From assembly GCA_034509735.1 (NCBI GenBank), contig JACGWO010000003.1:2356001-2420000 (forward strand): DNA of 64,000 nucleotides, read 5' to 3'. This stretch comes from Sesamum alatum (Eukaryota; Streptophyta; Magnoliopsida; Lamiales; Pedaliaceae). The stretch's first letter is position 1, and each line of letters opens with the position of its first letter. Below the pieces are notes generated by a model. The model had not been told where the DNA came from, did no database searches, and saw nothing but the letters and a program-made list of their open reading frames with translations. The translations under genes were made by a program, and so were the position numbers. Shown one piece after another: positions 24,411-35,841 of the stretch.

Positions 24411-26072
24411 CTTATAGGATTACACGAGTAAGAGTATCATGGCAATAGCAAGACAAGTAGGGAGATTGTACATCCTAAAGACTGAATTATTCTCCTTAGA
24501 ATATATTAAAAAATTCTTTTCACAATCTTTCCTTTCTGTCTCTCAAATAACTCCCTTAGATGTAATGGTTTCGCAGAGGAGGCTTGGCCATCCTTCTGTT
24601 GAAACTCTTAAACACGTATTTTTTATAAATTAGAGTTGCTTCTGTGATGTGTGCCCTCTTGCTACGCAATCTAGACTTCCTTTCCATCGATGCTTAAATT
24701 CTGTTGCAGCACCTTTTGATCTAGTTCATGCAGAAATTTGGGGTCCATATAAATGTCCAACTTTGAGTGGTTGTTATTATGTACTTACTATCGAAGATGA
24801 TTGCAATAAGGCCATATAGACATATTTAATGCAACATAAGAGCCAAACTGTTACACTCTTAGAAAATCACTGCAGAATGATGCACACATAATCCCAACTC
24901 AAGATAAAACATATCAGATCAAATAATATATTTGAACTTATGGGAAATGATTGTCAATCTCCTTTCCATACCTTTGGTATTCTTCACCAGAGGTCTTGCA
25001 CCTATTCTCCTCAACAAAACGGTGTGGTTGAGAGGAAACATAGACAACTCCTAAACAGTGCCAGGGCACTCATGTTTCAGTCTAAATTGTCAAAAAAGTC
25101 TTGGGGGGATGCTATCCTTATAGCCACTCATCTCATAGATAGATTACTTTTTTCTACCATCTCATGGAATACACCATTTAAAGTCCTTTTCTATTAGCCT
25201 CCAGAGTACCATAACCTAAAAAATTAGATGTCTAGCCTATGCAACAAATGTTAAGCATCATGAAGACAAGTTTGAACTTAGAGCACACATATGCATATTT
25301 GTAGGATACTCTACACTCACTCCATGTTCACAACTAGGGATGTTGTTTTTCATGAAGAAACTTTCCTTATGCTTCCTCTTGTCCCACTCAACATTCTAAT
25401 TCTCCGTTACTTGTTCCATATCCTGATGATACTATAGACTTTGCTCCGCACACTCCATCTATCACATATTCCCCTCCTACTCTTTCCCCAACCTACAGAT
25501 TATGAATCTCCATACCCTATTGCTCCAGTCAAAAAATCCACTAGAACAACACACAAACTTTGTCCCTTCATCCAGTATATTTTTGTTGTAAGCATACTCA
25601 GATGCCGACTAGGCTTCATGTATTGATAGTCGGCCTCCATAATAGGTTATTGTATTTTTCTTGGTACCTCCCTCATTTCATAGAAGATCAAGAAATAGAA
25701 CACGGTGTCTCGTTTCTCCGCCGAGGCTGAGTACCGTGCTATGGCACAAACTGTATGCGAATTACAGTGGATCACATACATTCTCTATTATTTTCAGATT
25801 CCTAACTTCAATCATATCCCATTTCCGTATGATAATATGGTAGCTCCGCATATTACCGCAAATCCAGTTTTTCACGAACGAAATATTTGGACATTGATTG
25901 TCATCTGGTCCATGATAAATATAAGGAGGGCTTCATTCTGCCTTCCCATGTCTCGAGCAACTTGCTACTGCCCGACATCTTTACCTAGGTACTACCGGTC
26001 CGTTCTTTCAGTGATCTTTTTTGCAAGTTGTGCATGGTGTCTCTACCCCATATCTCCACCTTGATGAGGGGG

Positions 26073-26412
26073 TGTTGAAGTTAGCTCAATGTGTTGAAGT
26101 GAACTAAGTGTTGATGGAGGACAGAAGATAGAAGACGCCTAGTTTTGAGAACTGCAATTTTATTAGTGCACATAGCATTTTATTTGTTGTCAGCTAATGT
26201 TGTTACGTTTTCTGTGCCAACTCACTAGTCACATGGTGATGAGGTGGCTAGATAGTTTGAACTTAGTTTGGATATTTTCCATTTCCCTCCCACGGGCTTG
26301 TATTTAAGGTTGTTGTAGCTCATCTTCTTCATCATTCAGATATATAGAAAATTTCCCAAATAGCTCATGCAATCGTTGTTTGTTATTGCCTTTGTTTTCC
26401 ACAAAATCATCA
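26073..26412 (+). repeat. 3' LTR of the short-LTR Copia
   Basis: This 340-bp LTR starts TGTTGAAGTTAGCTCAATG after the purine tract gatgagggg (26064-26072) and ends AAATCATCA. It is paired with 21969-22309. Confidence 0.92.
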
Positions 26413-26668
26413 AAAGAAATGTTGCGCAAGTGGATTAAACATTAAATTATTTATTTTTTGCTTTAAATCCCAAATTTTGTTAGAATGTCTATACTATTAA
26501 TGAAGTGGGAGGGGTTTGTAACAATTACAATTGGTAGGCAAAATGTCTATATGCTAAAGTACCATCGACTATGTTTTATTTCTTCACAATCTCTTTAAAG
26601 CTAATTTACTACCAATAATTTTTTTTTATTACTAGCTGTCGTGGCACACCGTTTCTACGTGCATATAA
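26413..26668. other. AT-rich DNA between Copia and CACTA element
   Basis: It begins with the AAAGA TSD copy and ends with the TAA TSD of the CACTA element. No coding or RNA gene signal is visible. Confidence 0.5.
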
Positions 26669-26988
26669 CACTAGAAAAGAAAAGTTACTATTGGCTACAC
26701 TTTTTATGACTATACCTAAAAACCATAGTTTATAACTACTATTAACTACGGTTAAATAAAAATCAATTTAAAAACTAGCTTTTCCACCAATGAAAAACTT
26801 ATTTGCCACAGCTAAAACCCGTGGTAAAAACATTCGCTATGGCTTTTAGCCATGGCAAAATATTGTAGCCACCCTCGCAGAAACCACAGCTGACAACCAT
26901 TTCATCTGTGATCAATGACTATTTGCTACGGCTATTTAGTATTAACCGTGACAATTAGCGATGGTTAAATGTTATATTTCTTGTAGTG
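26669..26988. mobile_element. Small non-autonomous CACTA-type element
   Basis: This 320-bp segment starts CACTAGAAAAGAAA and ends TTTCTTGTAGTG, so both termini read CACTA inward. It is flanked by the 3-bp duplication TAA (26666-26668 and 26989-26991). Its interior holds repeated phrases such as 'gctacggt' and 'ccatggc' in both orientations. It has no coding capacity. Confidence 0.8.
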
Positions 26989-27873
26989 TAATAAAGGATT
27001 AAATACACTTCGTACCTCTGAACTACAAAATGCCCCGGACTATGAAAGGTAAAAAATGTCCCTCACCGTTTATTTCCGTCCATTATAAAAATTATTGTCA
27101 TTAAATCTGATAATAACACATAGGCAAAACATGTTGAATCATTCGCCACATCATTCTCCATGTCAAAGCCAAGTTCTTATTACAAATTTGACCTTATTTG
27201 TTTGAGAAACAAATCCACCATTTAAAATTGTCAATCATTTATTAAAGGAAAAGTTGATTTTGGAAAAAGAACTTTTTAAAGCCTTAGTTAACCAAATAGA
27301 AAGCTGTCTTTGATGAAAAGCCCTTGCCCCCATTTGATTTCCTTTTCTTCCCCAAAAATCACCCAAAAAGAATCACTGAAGAAATCCTAAAATTGTTTGA
27401 TTACTCTTGTAGAAATCACTATTAACTTAGGTTGGTAGGCATAAATTTTGGAATACGCCATAGGAGGTGCAAGATTGGTCCAAAAGATCAAGATTGTTGA
27501 GTTGTTTTTGCAGGCTGGAGTTTGCGTTGTTTTGAAGCACTAGTTGCAAGAGTTATTACTTGAGCAGGTATTTTAGTGTTAAAGTTCATAAAAAACAAGT
27601 TATGTTATGTGAAGTTTAAGACTTATTGAGTTTTGTTCTTGTTGATTTTTGCCTTTCGTTCGTTGCATGTGTACTAAAGTCGAGTACATATTTCCTATTC
27701 TTTGTATCACATGTTGAGTTGTTGTTTTTGTTTTTGTTTTTTTTTTTTTTTGGCTTTTTTTTTTTTTTGTTGCTAATTTTGAGTTATTTGTGCTCTGTTT
27801 CTACTCTTTATTGAAATCAGTCAAAGACTCATAGTGGTCCCCAAAATGCAAAACCTTGTTTTCTTGCCAATTG

Positions 27874-27905
<32 letters not shown>
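27874..27905. repeat. (TA)n microsatellite
   Basis: About 32 bp of uninterrupted TA dinucleotides lie in the 5' part of the Mutator-like element. Poly-T runs (27740-27768) sit just upstream. Confidence 0.95.
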
Positions 27906-27909
<4 letters not shown>

Positions 27910-28032
27910 TCTACACCCCTTATTTAGTTTGTTGTGTTTAGAGTTTAGAGTTTTTAATTCATTACTTGTAGACTGTTAATAGTAATTAGTTAATTATTAA
28001 TTATTTTGTTATTCTGCGAAATACAGATTTAA

Positions 28033-28615
28033 ATGGTTGATAGTATGTTTAGTTTTAAAGTGAATCATGGTGGTATATTTGTAAATGAAGGTGCGGTGAG
28101 ATATGTTGGTGGGACGTCTTCTTTGATAGACAAAATTGACCCTGATTTACTGTCATTTTTGATAATGTGGATTATATCAAAGAACTTAGGTATGATGCAA
28201 CTTGTGTTGTTTTGTATAAACTACCTGGTTTGGGTTTAGAGAATGGATTGAAGTTGATTGATGGTGATTCTACAGTGTTAAGGATGTTTAAGAAATATAA
28301 TACTCAAAATATTTTCAGAAATTGAATTATTGGTACAAAATGTTGATATTGAAATTTCTGTTTGGCCACCCAAGAACTCTGAAGGTGTGGAGAATAATGA
28401 ATTACTTCACAGGGAAAGGGAAAGTGGGAATGATTCTAATGGATGACAGCAAGGGTTCAGAATTGGGTGAATTTGATGGAAGCGTCAGTGATCACTGTAA
28501 TTTGGGAGAATTTAAATACTTTGTTGAAGGTGATAGGATGAGTGACAGTTGTGATCCATTAGAGAATAACGAGGGAGGGATAGATGAAATTAGCCTTGAT
28601 CGTAGGTGAACTTGA
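28033..28615 (+). pseudogene. MuDR-type transposase N-terminal domain, frameshifted
   Basis: MFSFKVNHGGIFVNEGAVRYVGG matches the PB1-like N-terminal domain that precedes plant Mutator-like transposases. The frame is lost in a T run at 28156-28160, where one base appears missing, and the domain continues in the next frame (DYIKELRYDATCVVLYKLPG). Further text to about 28600 resembles the acidic linker. The DDE catalytic core and the SWIM zinc finger expected after it are absent; sequence passes directly to the C-terminal region. Confidence 0.75.
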
Positions 28616-28744
28616 TCCTGTGTTTGTGAGTGGAAAACTACAAGGTTGCATATAGTTTCATCATAAATCTATTTCCAGATCAATCATTGTGGTCAACTCA
28701 TTATGATGAAGACTTCCATGCTACACCCCCTCCCCCCCCCCCCC

Positions 28745-29183
28745 CCCATACAAAACACTTCCAGTAAGGCCTAAGAAACTAAGAAAATGGGTTGATGAAG
28801 TTGATACTGGTGGCAGAGTAACAAGAAAAGGCACTGTTCAATCTTGCTCAAACTGTGGAGATACTAGTCATAACAGAAGAAGTTGCAAAACGCTCCCAAC
28901 TAAGAGGAAACGCATTCCAAATTAGGTGATATACAATCTTTTTATATTCATTAACATTCTTTTTCTTTTTATATCTAATATTTTCATAACATATTGCAGG
29001 CCAGTTCAAATCAAGATTTTCCAATTACCTCTAATATTAACTCAAGTCAGACTTCCATAATTCATCAAACACTCCTTGAAGCATCAAATCAAACTGTACG
29101 AAGGGCAAGGGAAGAGGAATAAGAAGAAGTGGAGGTAGACGTAGAGGTAGAGGTAGAGGAAGAAGAAGATTAGGAGGCAGGGG
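28745..29183 (+). pseudogene. MuDR-type transposase C-terminus, exon 5' of the LTR
   Basis: It opens with RPKKLRKWVDEVDTGGRVTRKG and a CCHC zinc knuckle, CSNCGDTSHNRRSC (28845-28886, spacing C-x2-C-x4-H-x4-C). After an intron-like stretch a Gly/Arg-rich tail follows (29100-29183). The tail is interrupted by the solo LTR and resumes at 31398 with GPYYGIGNSNGVGIS. A run of 16 C at 28732-28747 precedes it. This is standard C-terminal architecture of Mutator-like transposases. Confidence 0.75.
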
Positions 29184-29619
29184 TGAAGGACAAGAGGATC
29201 CGCCCGGGAGCGGGAGCGGAAGCGTGAGATTAAATGCAATAATTTAAAACTCGCATAAATTATCACATAATCCGTTCTCAACCAGGCTTTCGGTGTAGGA
29301 TGTAGCAATATTATAAGCCTATATTGTACATAGGGCATAGAAATAAACAAAGTACGAAAGCGTAAAATCGAAATTACCTTTGTAGTTTTCTCGTATACGT
29401 CTACTAGCTCTCCGGGAATGCTCACCAAGTTCAAACGTATGAACTCTCTAGAGGTAATTCACACCACACCGGAAGAGATGCACGTTTTTCTTGCTAGAAG
29501 AAAATAGATCTTGGAGGATTCGGTTCAAGAAAACAGAATACCATTAATTAGTGTTTTTCTTAGACTTGCTTTGTTCTTCCAAATTATCTAAGATCAAATG
29601 AAGAACAAAGGGAATGTGT

Positions 29620-29660
<41 letters not shown>

Positions 29661-31392
29661 TAGAGAGAGGTGTGTAGAGTATTTTTCTTCTTTTTCCTAG
29701 AAAAAGATGAATAATGAATTCTCTTGCTTTGATGAATGTATATACTCATATATATATATATATACAAAATTAATGTGATTATCGGGATATGTCTAGGTTC
29801 ATCAATGATGTCTAGATACATCCCAATCAATCCCACTAATTCATCAATCAAGCCTACCATCTCTTAAGTTATGATGTAATCATACCAAAAGAGAGAGGTT
29901 TGATTGGAATTGATCTGTCCCTTACCAAAAGAGACAAGTCAACTACATCAAGGCCATGTATGGCTGATTTTTACCCCTCCAAGAGTTGTAATTTTCGGCC
30001 ATACTACTTAAGGGAAGAAATCCAACTTCTTCCTATTCCAAAAGTGGAATTAACACACCTCTCGGACAAAAAATTTAACGGATCGGGTTTCACTGTAATC
30101 CAATTACAACGAACACAAAATTAAATCCAATTTAATTTAAGGTCCACTTAAATAATCCCCATTGATCTTTTAATCCAATTAAAAGATCCAATCTTTCAAC
30201 TCTCTATATTAACCGATAAATCCCATTTACCGATTAAACGAGGGCCCGATATAATATCGGTCCGTCCATCCAATGGACAATCCCTTAAGTAATCCAATTA
30301 CTTAATTATCCTCTGAAATTGACCCCAAGTCAATTTCTCCATCTTCTCGATGATTTGTGTGTGACATTTTAGCTTTACCCTCAGCTAGACTTGGGTCCGT
30401 GTCCAACAGGGGCCCGTAACCATGGGTGGCCGTCTAGTAACGGTCCATGGCACTAGAGATTAGGTGAGTGTTGGCGTGAAAATTTAGGCGCCAATTTCGT
30501 ACGGGTACGGTCCTTCCATTTACCGTCTCCCGGCCTTGATCTAGGTATGGAATTGGGCATCGGTTCCCATCATCGACTACGCATCTATGCTTAATACTCA
30601 AGACTACGCATGCCTCATTGCATCGACACAGAAAACATTTCCTGTTCGACCAACCACTGTAGCCACAGGTTTAAGCAGCAGGAATGTGTCTCCGAGTGCA
30701 TAGGAGATACCTCTGTCACATACTGACAGGGGCCGGATCCTCTTCTTAGAACCCACCGTCCTCGCTACACATTCTAACTGCACTGGACAAGGCTTATAAT
30801 GATCATCTTACAGAATGATGCCTCTCGCCAGACCCAAGATACAACCAACCTGTGTACGTGACTGCCATGGTTCTTCAAGTTTGAGGACTACTCCCATACT
30901 ATCGAAACCGGTAAAATCCTATCATACCGACCAAGCCTCCAAGGCTTCTATATGATGATCCCTACGAGTCAGTTCAGTCGGCTCAACCCCAGTTGACCAA
31001 CCCACCAAGATCGTATAGGCGTCCCACGCCTGCCGCCAATGAAACACAACACTCATCCAATGAATACAACTCGTGGTGCAAGTCTCTATAGGACTCGCAA
31101 TGCCCTGTCTCGAGGTCTTCGACTTTATGTTTCAGACCTAACTCTTTATTAGTTGGTTTCATGACCACAATCCAATGCGTAGCCCAACTACATGAGTTGT
31201 TAATCGTGGTCTGTGGGCTTTGTTGTGATATATGTAAAACACCATTTTAACATATGAAAAATGAGCACAACAACGAAGGTACCAAAGGTAACGAATACTC
31301 ATTTTATCCATTACTAATATTACATTACATCTAGTTGTCAAATAGGTTACAAAACGCCAAACTTATTTGCTTTCTGGTCACCTATTCTAATA
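29184..31392 (-). mobile_element. Solo LTR inside the Mutator-like element
   Basis: This minus-strand LTR of 2209 bp starts at 31392 with TATTAGAATAGGTGACCAG (family start TG mutated to TA) and ends at 29184 with GTCCTTCA. A perfect TSD AGGGG lies at 29179-29183 and 31393-31397. A (GA)n run at 29621-29657 and a TA run near 29752-29763 lie inside. It belongs to the same long-LTR Copia superfamily as 9231-11468. Confidence 0.9.
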
Positions 31393-31397
31393 AGGGG

Positions 31398-32587
31398 TCC
31401 ATATTATGGAATTGGGAATTCCAATGGAGTTGGAATATCCACAATGCCTTCTTTTAGACCTCCAGTACAAGTATCTTTTTTCCTTTATTATTTTGCATTT
31501 CACTTACAAATCCTATTATACAATCAATTAAATTGGTTGTAGTTTATCATTCAGTTTCCTAGAATAATTTTAACACTTGCACTTATACTTTCAGACTCTA
31601 GGATCAAGATCTTTAAACTCCATGTAGTCCAAACTGTGAAAATAGTATGTTTCTCTTTTTTGTACATATTTTGTAATTGTGTACTTTATTCTATTTCTTA
31701 TGGAATGAATTTTGTTGCTAATGAAATGGAAACAACCTATTGGGCAGCCAACAATAGCCCCAAAATCAGATTGGTATAACATCAACTTCAAAAAAAGGAA
31801 ACATACATGTAAAGAGCTGACTCTTTTTCCCAAGAAATCAACATACTTCATCTTCGAAAAATAATGTGTCCTTTTCTTTCTTGCAAATGCAAAAAAACAA
31901 TACAAGGGTTTTTGGTGTTTTATTATCCAGCCAATCTGCTTCTAACAATTTGAATGCAACAACTGATTGTGGTGTAATCAAGGTTGATATGGCATTACAT
32001 TCACAATCTTTTTATAAGAGTCTTCTTGTTGTCTTCGAAATGGATTCCTTGTGTGGTGGATGCAAGTACTTTTTGTGTGTAAAGCTTTTTCATTTGCAAT
32101 CTTGTTGAACAATGATTGCATAGTGGCATGTGAATCTGGTTATCGATCACCTGTTTATTTTTCTGTGAAGCATTTTTAGATTTCCTTAAAGAATGAATGC
32201 ATAGTGTACTTTCATATTTTGTAGTGTTGTTGCATATTGCACTTTTATTTTTATTTCTTATTTGCTTGTTGCATGTGCACGGAGGAATGGCTGTAGAAAG
32301 CATGTTTAGTTTGCAATGTTAGATATAGTGGCCTTAATGGTTTTTTTATAGTGGCTTTATACAATAGCCTTAATATTCTGTTGTTGTGTATGAACAAAAG
32401 GATAGATGGTATAATTGGCATAAAAATTAATAAAAATTCAGGGGTGTTCACATATTGCCATCTCATATTACAGTTAGTAAATAAATTAACGGAGACAAAC
32501 AACACAGACCATTTTGTTACATTTCATAGTTTAAGGGTGTATATGTGACATTACTCATAGTTCAAAGGTGCAAAATGTATTTAACCC
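31398..32587 (+). pseudogene. Mutator-like element 3' end
   Basis: The first about 75 bases continue the Gly-rich transposase tail in frame (GPYYGIGNSNGVGISTMPSF). The remainder to the right terminal repeat is AT-rich with no recognisable domain. Confidence 0.65.
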
Positions 32588-32661
32588 TATAATAAATCAT
32601 CTTTAATGCTTTAAAATGTATTAAAATAAAAGTAAAATATATAAACAACACATCACATTAA

Positions 32662-32692
<31 letters not shown>

Positions 32693-34098
32693 CAATTAAT
32701 GTAAAGCTTGAAAAGTTGAATGAGTTAGTTATCTTAATAGTTGGAAGGAATTTTTGAAATCACAAAATTTGCTACAATGTCTAAACCGCCACTTTATATT
32801 TAATTAAAAATATAAATAATATAATTGTAAATTTTTTAAAATATCTATGTTAGTTAAACAAACAAAAAATAGTAATAAGATAAAAGTTGTGGGAAGTTAT
32901 TAAGAGAAGAGTGGGGAAGATAGAGAAAATTGATGGTTTAAAAAAGGAAAAAATAGTAAATAATTTAAAAAATTAAAAAAAAATTGAAACACATATTATA
33001 TGCACGTGTAATCTTGACAAATGAGTGATGCATTAATTTAATAAACTCTGTAATGTTCACTAAAACTTAAAAAATTATATTACTTGTTATATTAATTAAA
33101 ACTGGTACGAACAAATCCTAATTTTTTTAAAATTAGTCGAAGTCGTACGTGATCCCCACAAGCATATAAAAAAATTATAATGTAAGATGAAGGACAAAAA
33201 AAGATTGTGAAAAGAAATAATCGTTGTGTGATGAAATGAGAAAGAAGAAACATGAAGTGGGGTCAGAGAGAAAAATAAATTATAATTGTAAGTTTATTAA
33301 AAATATAAAAATTTGTAAAAAGAAAAAGAAAAATGGAGAAGTCTGGTGAGAAAATCAAACATAAAGAAATAAAATAAGAGAAAAACATGGAGTAGTGAAT
33401 TAGCAGAAAAAGAAATTATAAAGATTATCAAAACAATGAAATTATATTTTTTCAAAGGAAGAAATGAATTAACATGTAATTTCGATATTCAAAAAATGGT
33501 ACAACAAAAGGTTTTCTTTGACAATAGCACTAGTCACCGTTGCACATAGTTCCTAAAGCATATAAAATAAAACTATAATGTGAGATGAAGAGAAAATGTC
33601 TATTGGGAGAAAGAAAATGGAGTGATTGAGAGAGAAGAATGAATTATAATTATCGATTTATTATAAATATGAAAATTTGTGAGGAAAAAGGAAGATGGAG
33701 TAGTGGGTCAAAGAGAAATGTGGAGTCGATTTTTTAAAAAAAAATGTGGAGTAGTGGTTGAGAGTAAAAACAATGCAATTATGAAATTATTAAAAAATAT
33801 TGAAATGATTATTTTGAACTTTTTTTTAAGAGAAGAAATTAAATAAATGATAAATTTTGATATTCAAAAATTAGTACATCAAAAAATTTTCTTTTATAAT
33901 AGTATAGATGTATATTAATTATAATATATCTAAACCGCATCATAATTATAAGTTAGATAATACAAAGAGCTAAAATTCTTTGTATGGATGTAGTGATTCG
34001 TTACATCGTAGGGCTTTATGTAGGTTGTCGCACATTGCTTAGACCTCATAGGAACCCGATCGGGATATACTGTTTGTATAGTTTCTTTTTTTCATTGA
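32588..34098. other. AT-rich intergenic DNA with a diverged tandem duplication
   Basis: No coding signal is visible. An (AAAT)n run lies at 32663-32688. Two diverged units, about 33160-33530 and 33555-33906, share 'agcatataaaa', 'ttataatgt.agatga', 'gagagaa.aat.aattataatt' and 'gatattcaaaaa' in the same order with a period of about 390 bp. The region ends at the TSD of the next element. Confidence 0.6.
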
Positions 34099-35195
34099 AG
34101 GGATAATTGCGATTTTGATCCTCAAACAAAGTCATTTATGCAGTTTTGGTCCTCAAACAATTTGATGTTGCAATTTTGATCTTCAAACTATCATTTTTTT
34201 GGCACTTTCGGTCCTTCCATTTAAAATTTCCATTAAACTTAACGGAAATTCCATTTGAAGTGGAAAAAATTATTATTTTTCTCCAATTTTGTGGTATTTT
34301 TCAAGTTTTAATCTAATACAACCATTTTCTCTATTTTTCTTCAATTTTTAAGAGAAAATAAAAATATATGAATTTAAGCAACAAATTTTTTAAATAATAT
34401 TAACAAAAAAAAAATGATAATTGTGAAAAAAGAGACTCTTAGCTAAATCTTAATAGATTTTCATTTAAAGTGGAAAAAAATATTATTTTTCTTAACAAAA
34501 AAGAGTACAAATTTACTATTTTTCTTAATATGTAGTATAACCAAATAAGGGAAAATATTGATTATTTCTTGATTTTTGATGTGAATTTTGTACTGCATGC
34601 ATATTTTACCTTGAAATTGAAATCTCTAACTCAAAGCAACATGAGTAAGAAAAGTATGTCCATTGCAAAGGAAGAAACACTTAAACTAGTTCCCCAATAT
34701 TTTCAACTAGTGCTAGAATATCTTACCATTAAGAAAAATCGCAATTTTTTCACTTTTTCTGTTAAGAAAAATAATAATTTTTTTCACTCTTTCTGTAAAA
34801 GAAAAACTGCAATTTTTCCACTTTCAATGAAAATTTACTAAGATTTTTAGCCATGAGTTTCTTTTTCCACAGTTATCAATTTATTTGTTAAGACTTTTTT
34901 TAAAAACTATTTCTTAAATTTATTTTATTTGGTTTATTTTCTCTTGAAATTTGAAGAAAAATAGGGAAAATAGGTTCATTGGACTACAACTTGAAAAATA
35001 CCACAAAATGAGAGAAAAATAACATTTTTTTCCACTTCAAATGAAATTTCCGTTAAGTTAAACGAAAATTTTAACGGAAGGACCGAAAGTGCCAAAAAAA
35101 TGTTAGTTTGAGGACCAAAATTGCAACATCAAATTGTTTGAGGACCAAAACTGCATAAGTGGCTTTGTTTGAGGACCAAAATCACAATTATCCCT
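34099..35195. mobile_element. TIR element of 1.1 kb with 8-bp TSD
   Basis: Long imperfect terminal inverted repeats of about 170 bp begin AGGGATAATTG at the left and end CAATTATCCCT at the right. Flanking 8-bp duplications TTCATTGA lie at 34091-34098 and 35196-35203. The arms contain repeats of 'tttgaggaccaaaa' in opposite orientations. Inner parts (34440-34520 against 34740-34850) are also partly complementary. No transposase is visible. An 8-bp TSD suggests hAT-type mobilisation, while the long arms resemble Mutator-type foldback elements. Confidence 0.75.
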
Positions 35196-35203
35196 TTCAT
35201 TGA

Positions 35204-35838
35204 AAGAAATTAACCTTTAACCAAAAAAATAATATAAAGACGAATAGAAAATAATTCTCTTATTAAACTAAGTACAAGCACAATAGATATAAAAATCATG
35301 TCAATAAATCGTCACTTGCCAATCGAAAAATTTCATTTTTTTTAAGATTATTTAAAAAATTATAAATACTCCATAATTTTAAAATCTATCTAACAAAAAG
35401 TTCATCCCACTAAACCCCATTACACTTCAGTCCAATTTTGTGGTGAATCGCTCGAAATACACATTTAAATTATGGCTTATAATTTATGTCTTTTAAAATT
35501 TTCTAAAATATTTTCATGGACTAATATGCTTTAACGATTATTTCCTTTACCCACTCTTATATTCTTTATACTTTTTTACACATTCAAAAAAAGAAAAAAA
35601 TCAACAAGAGTAACATAATAATTTTCACCTCGCCGTCTAAGGGTTACATAATTATTTTTCATTTGAAGGGATCTTGTAATTCCCAAATAACAAAGAGCAT
35701 TCGTAATTATGTCAAACCTTATGGCATATAGCTGTAATTTACCTTTTTTTTTTCTTTTTTAATCTTCATATACTACCCATACCATATGTTAATAAATCGG
35801 TATTTCATGTATGCCTATCTATTATTAAATAAAAGAAA
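35204..35838. other. AT-rich intergenic DNA
   Basis: No coding signal, RNA gene or clear repeat was seen in this stretch. Confidence 0.4.
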
Positions 35839-35841
35839 TGG

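Larger units (their letters stand above)
22440..26064 (+). pseudogene. Broken Copia gag-pol lacking reverse transcriptase
   Basis: Gag begins around 22483 (SSNYLGWSRAIKLYLEAKMK) and resumes after the plastid insert with [19 protein letters not shown] (23321-23377). A zinc knuckle-like CEHFQKLGHFIETYF (about 23719-23763) has lost consensus cysteines. Protease WIVDSGAKNYRC is at about 24022-24060, an integrase zinc-binding scrap RRLGHPS near 24580, and the integrase core WGPYK... to QQNGVVERKHRQL at 24740-25060. Polyprotein order then jumps near 25590 from a pre-RT linker (RTTHKLCPF) straight to RNase H (SDADWAS, then SRSSAEAEYRAMA at about 25706-25745). The whole reverse transcriptase has therefore been deleted. 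Many stops and frameshifts exclude activity. Confidence 0.88.
21969..26412 (+). mobile_element. Copia element with short LTRs, internally deleted
   Basis: This is a complete insertion unit of 4444 bp with LTRs at both ends (21969-22309 and 26073-26412) and a perfect TSD AAAGA (21964-21968 and 26413-26417). A primer-binding site for initiator Met tRNA abuts the first LTR. Its domain order is Gag, zinc knuckle, protease, integrase and RNase H, with reverse transcriptase missing. A plastid DNA fragment interrupts Gag. All frames are broken. Confidence 0.93.
26996..32587 (+). mobile_element. Mutator-like element with nested solo LTR
   Basis: The terminal inverted repeats read GGATTAAATACACTTCGTACC at the left and, on the other strand, GGGTTAAATACATTTTGCACC at the right. 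They are flanked by 9-bp duplications matching at 8 of 9 positions (tgtaataaa at 26987-26995, tataataaa at 32588-32596). Inside are an N-terminal MuDR-type domain and a C-terminal zinc knuckle and Gly/Arg tail. Without the LTR insertion (29184-31392) and one TSD copy the element is about 3.4 kb. Confidence 0.85.

Noticed and set aside
27626..27814. Phe/Leu-rich 62-codon frame resembling a membrane peptide
   Set aside because: It is translated poly-T low-complexity DNA.
29084..29434. 116-codon minus-strand frame across the Mutator-like tail and LTR
   Set aside because: It crosses an LTR insertion boundary and is antisense to the Gly/Arg tail, so it is not a gene.
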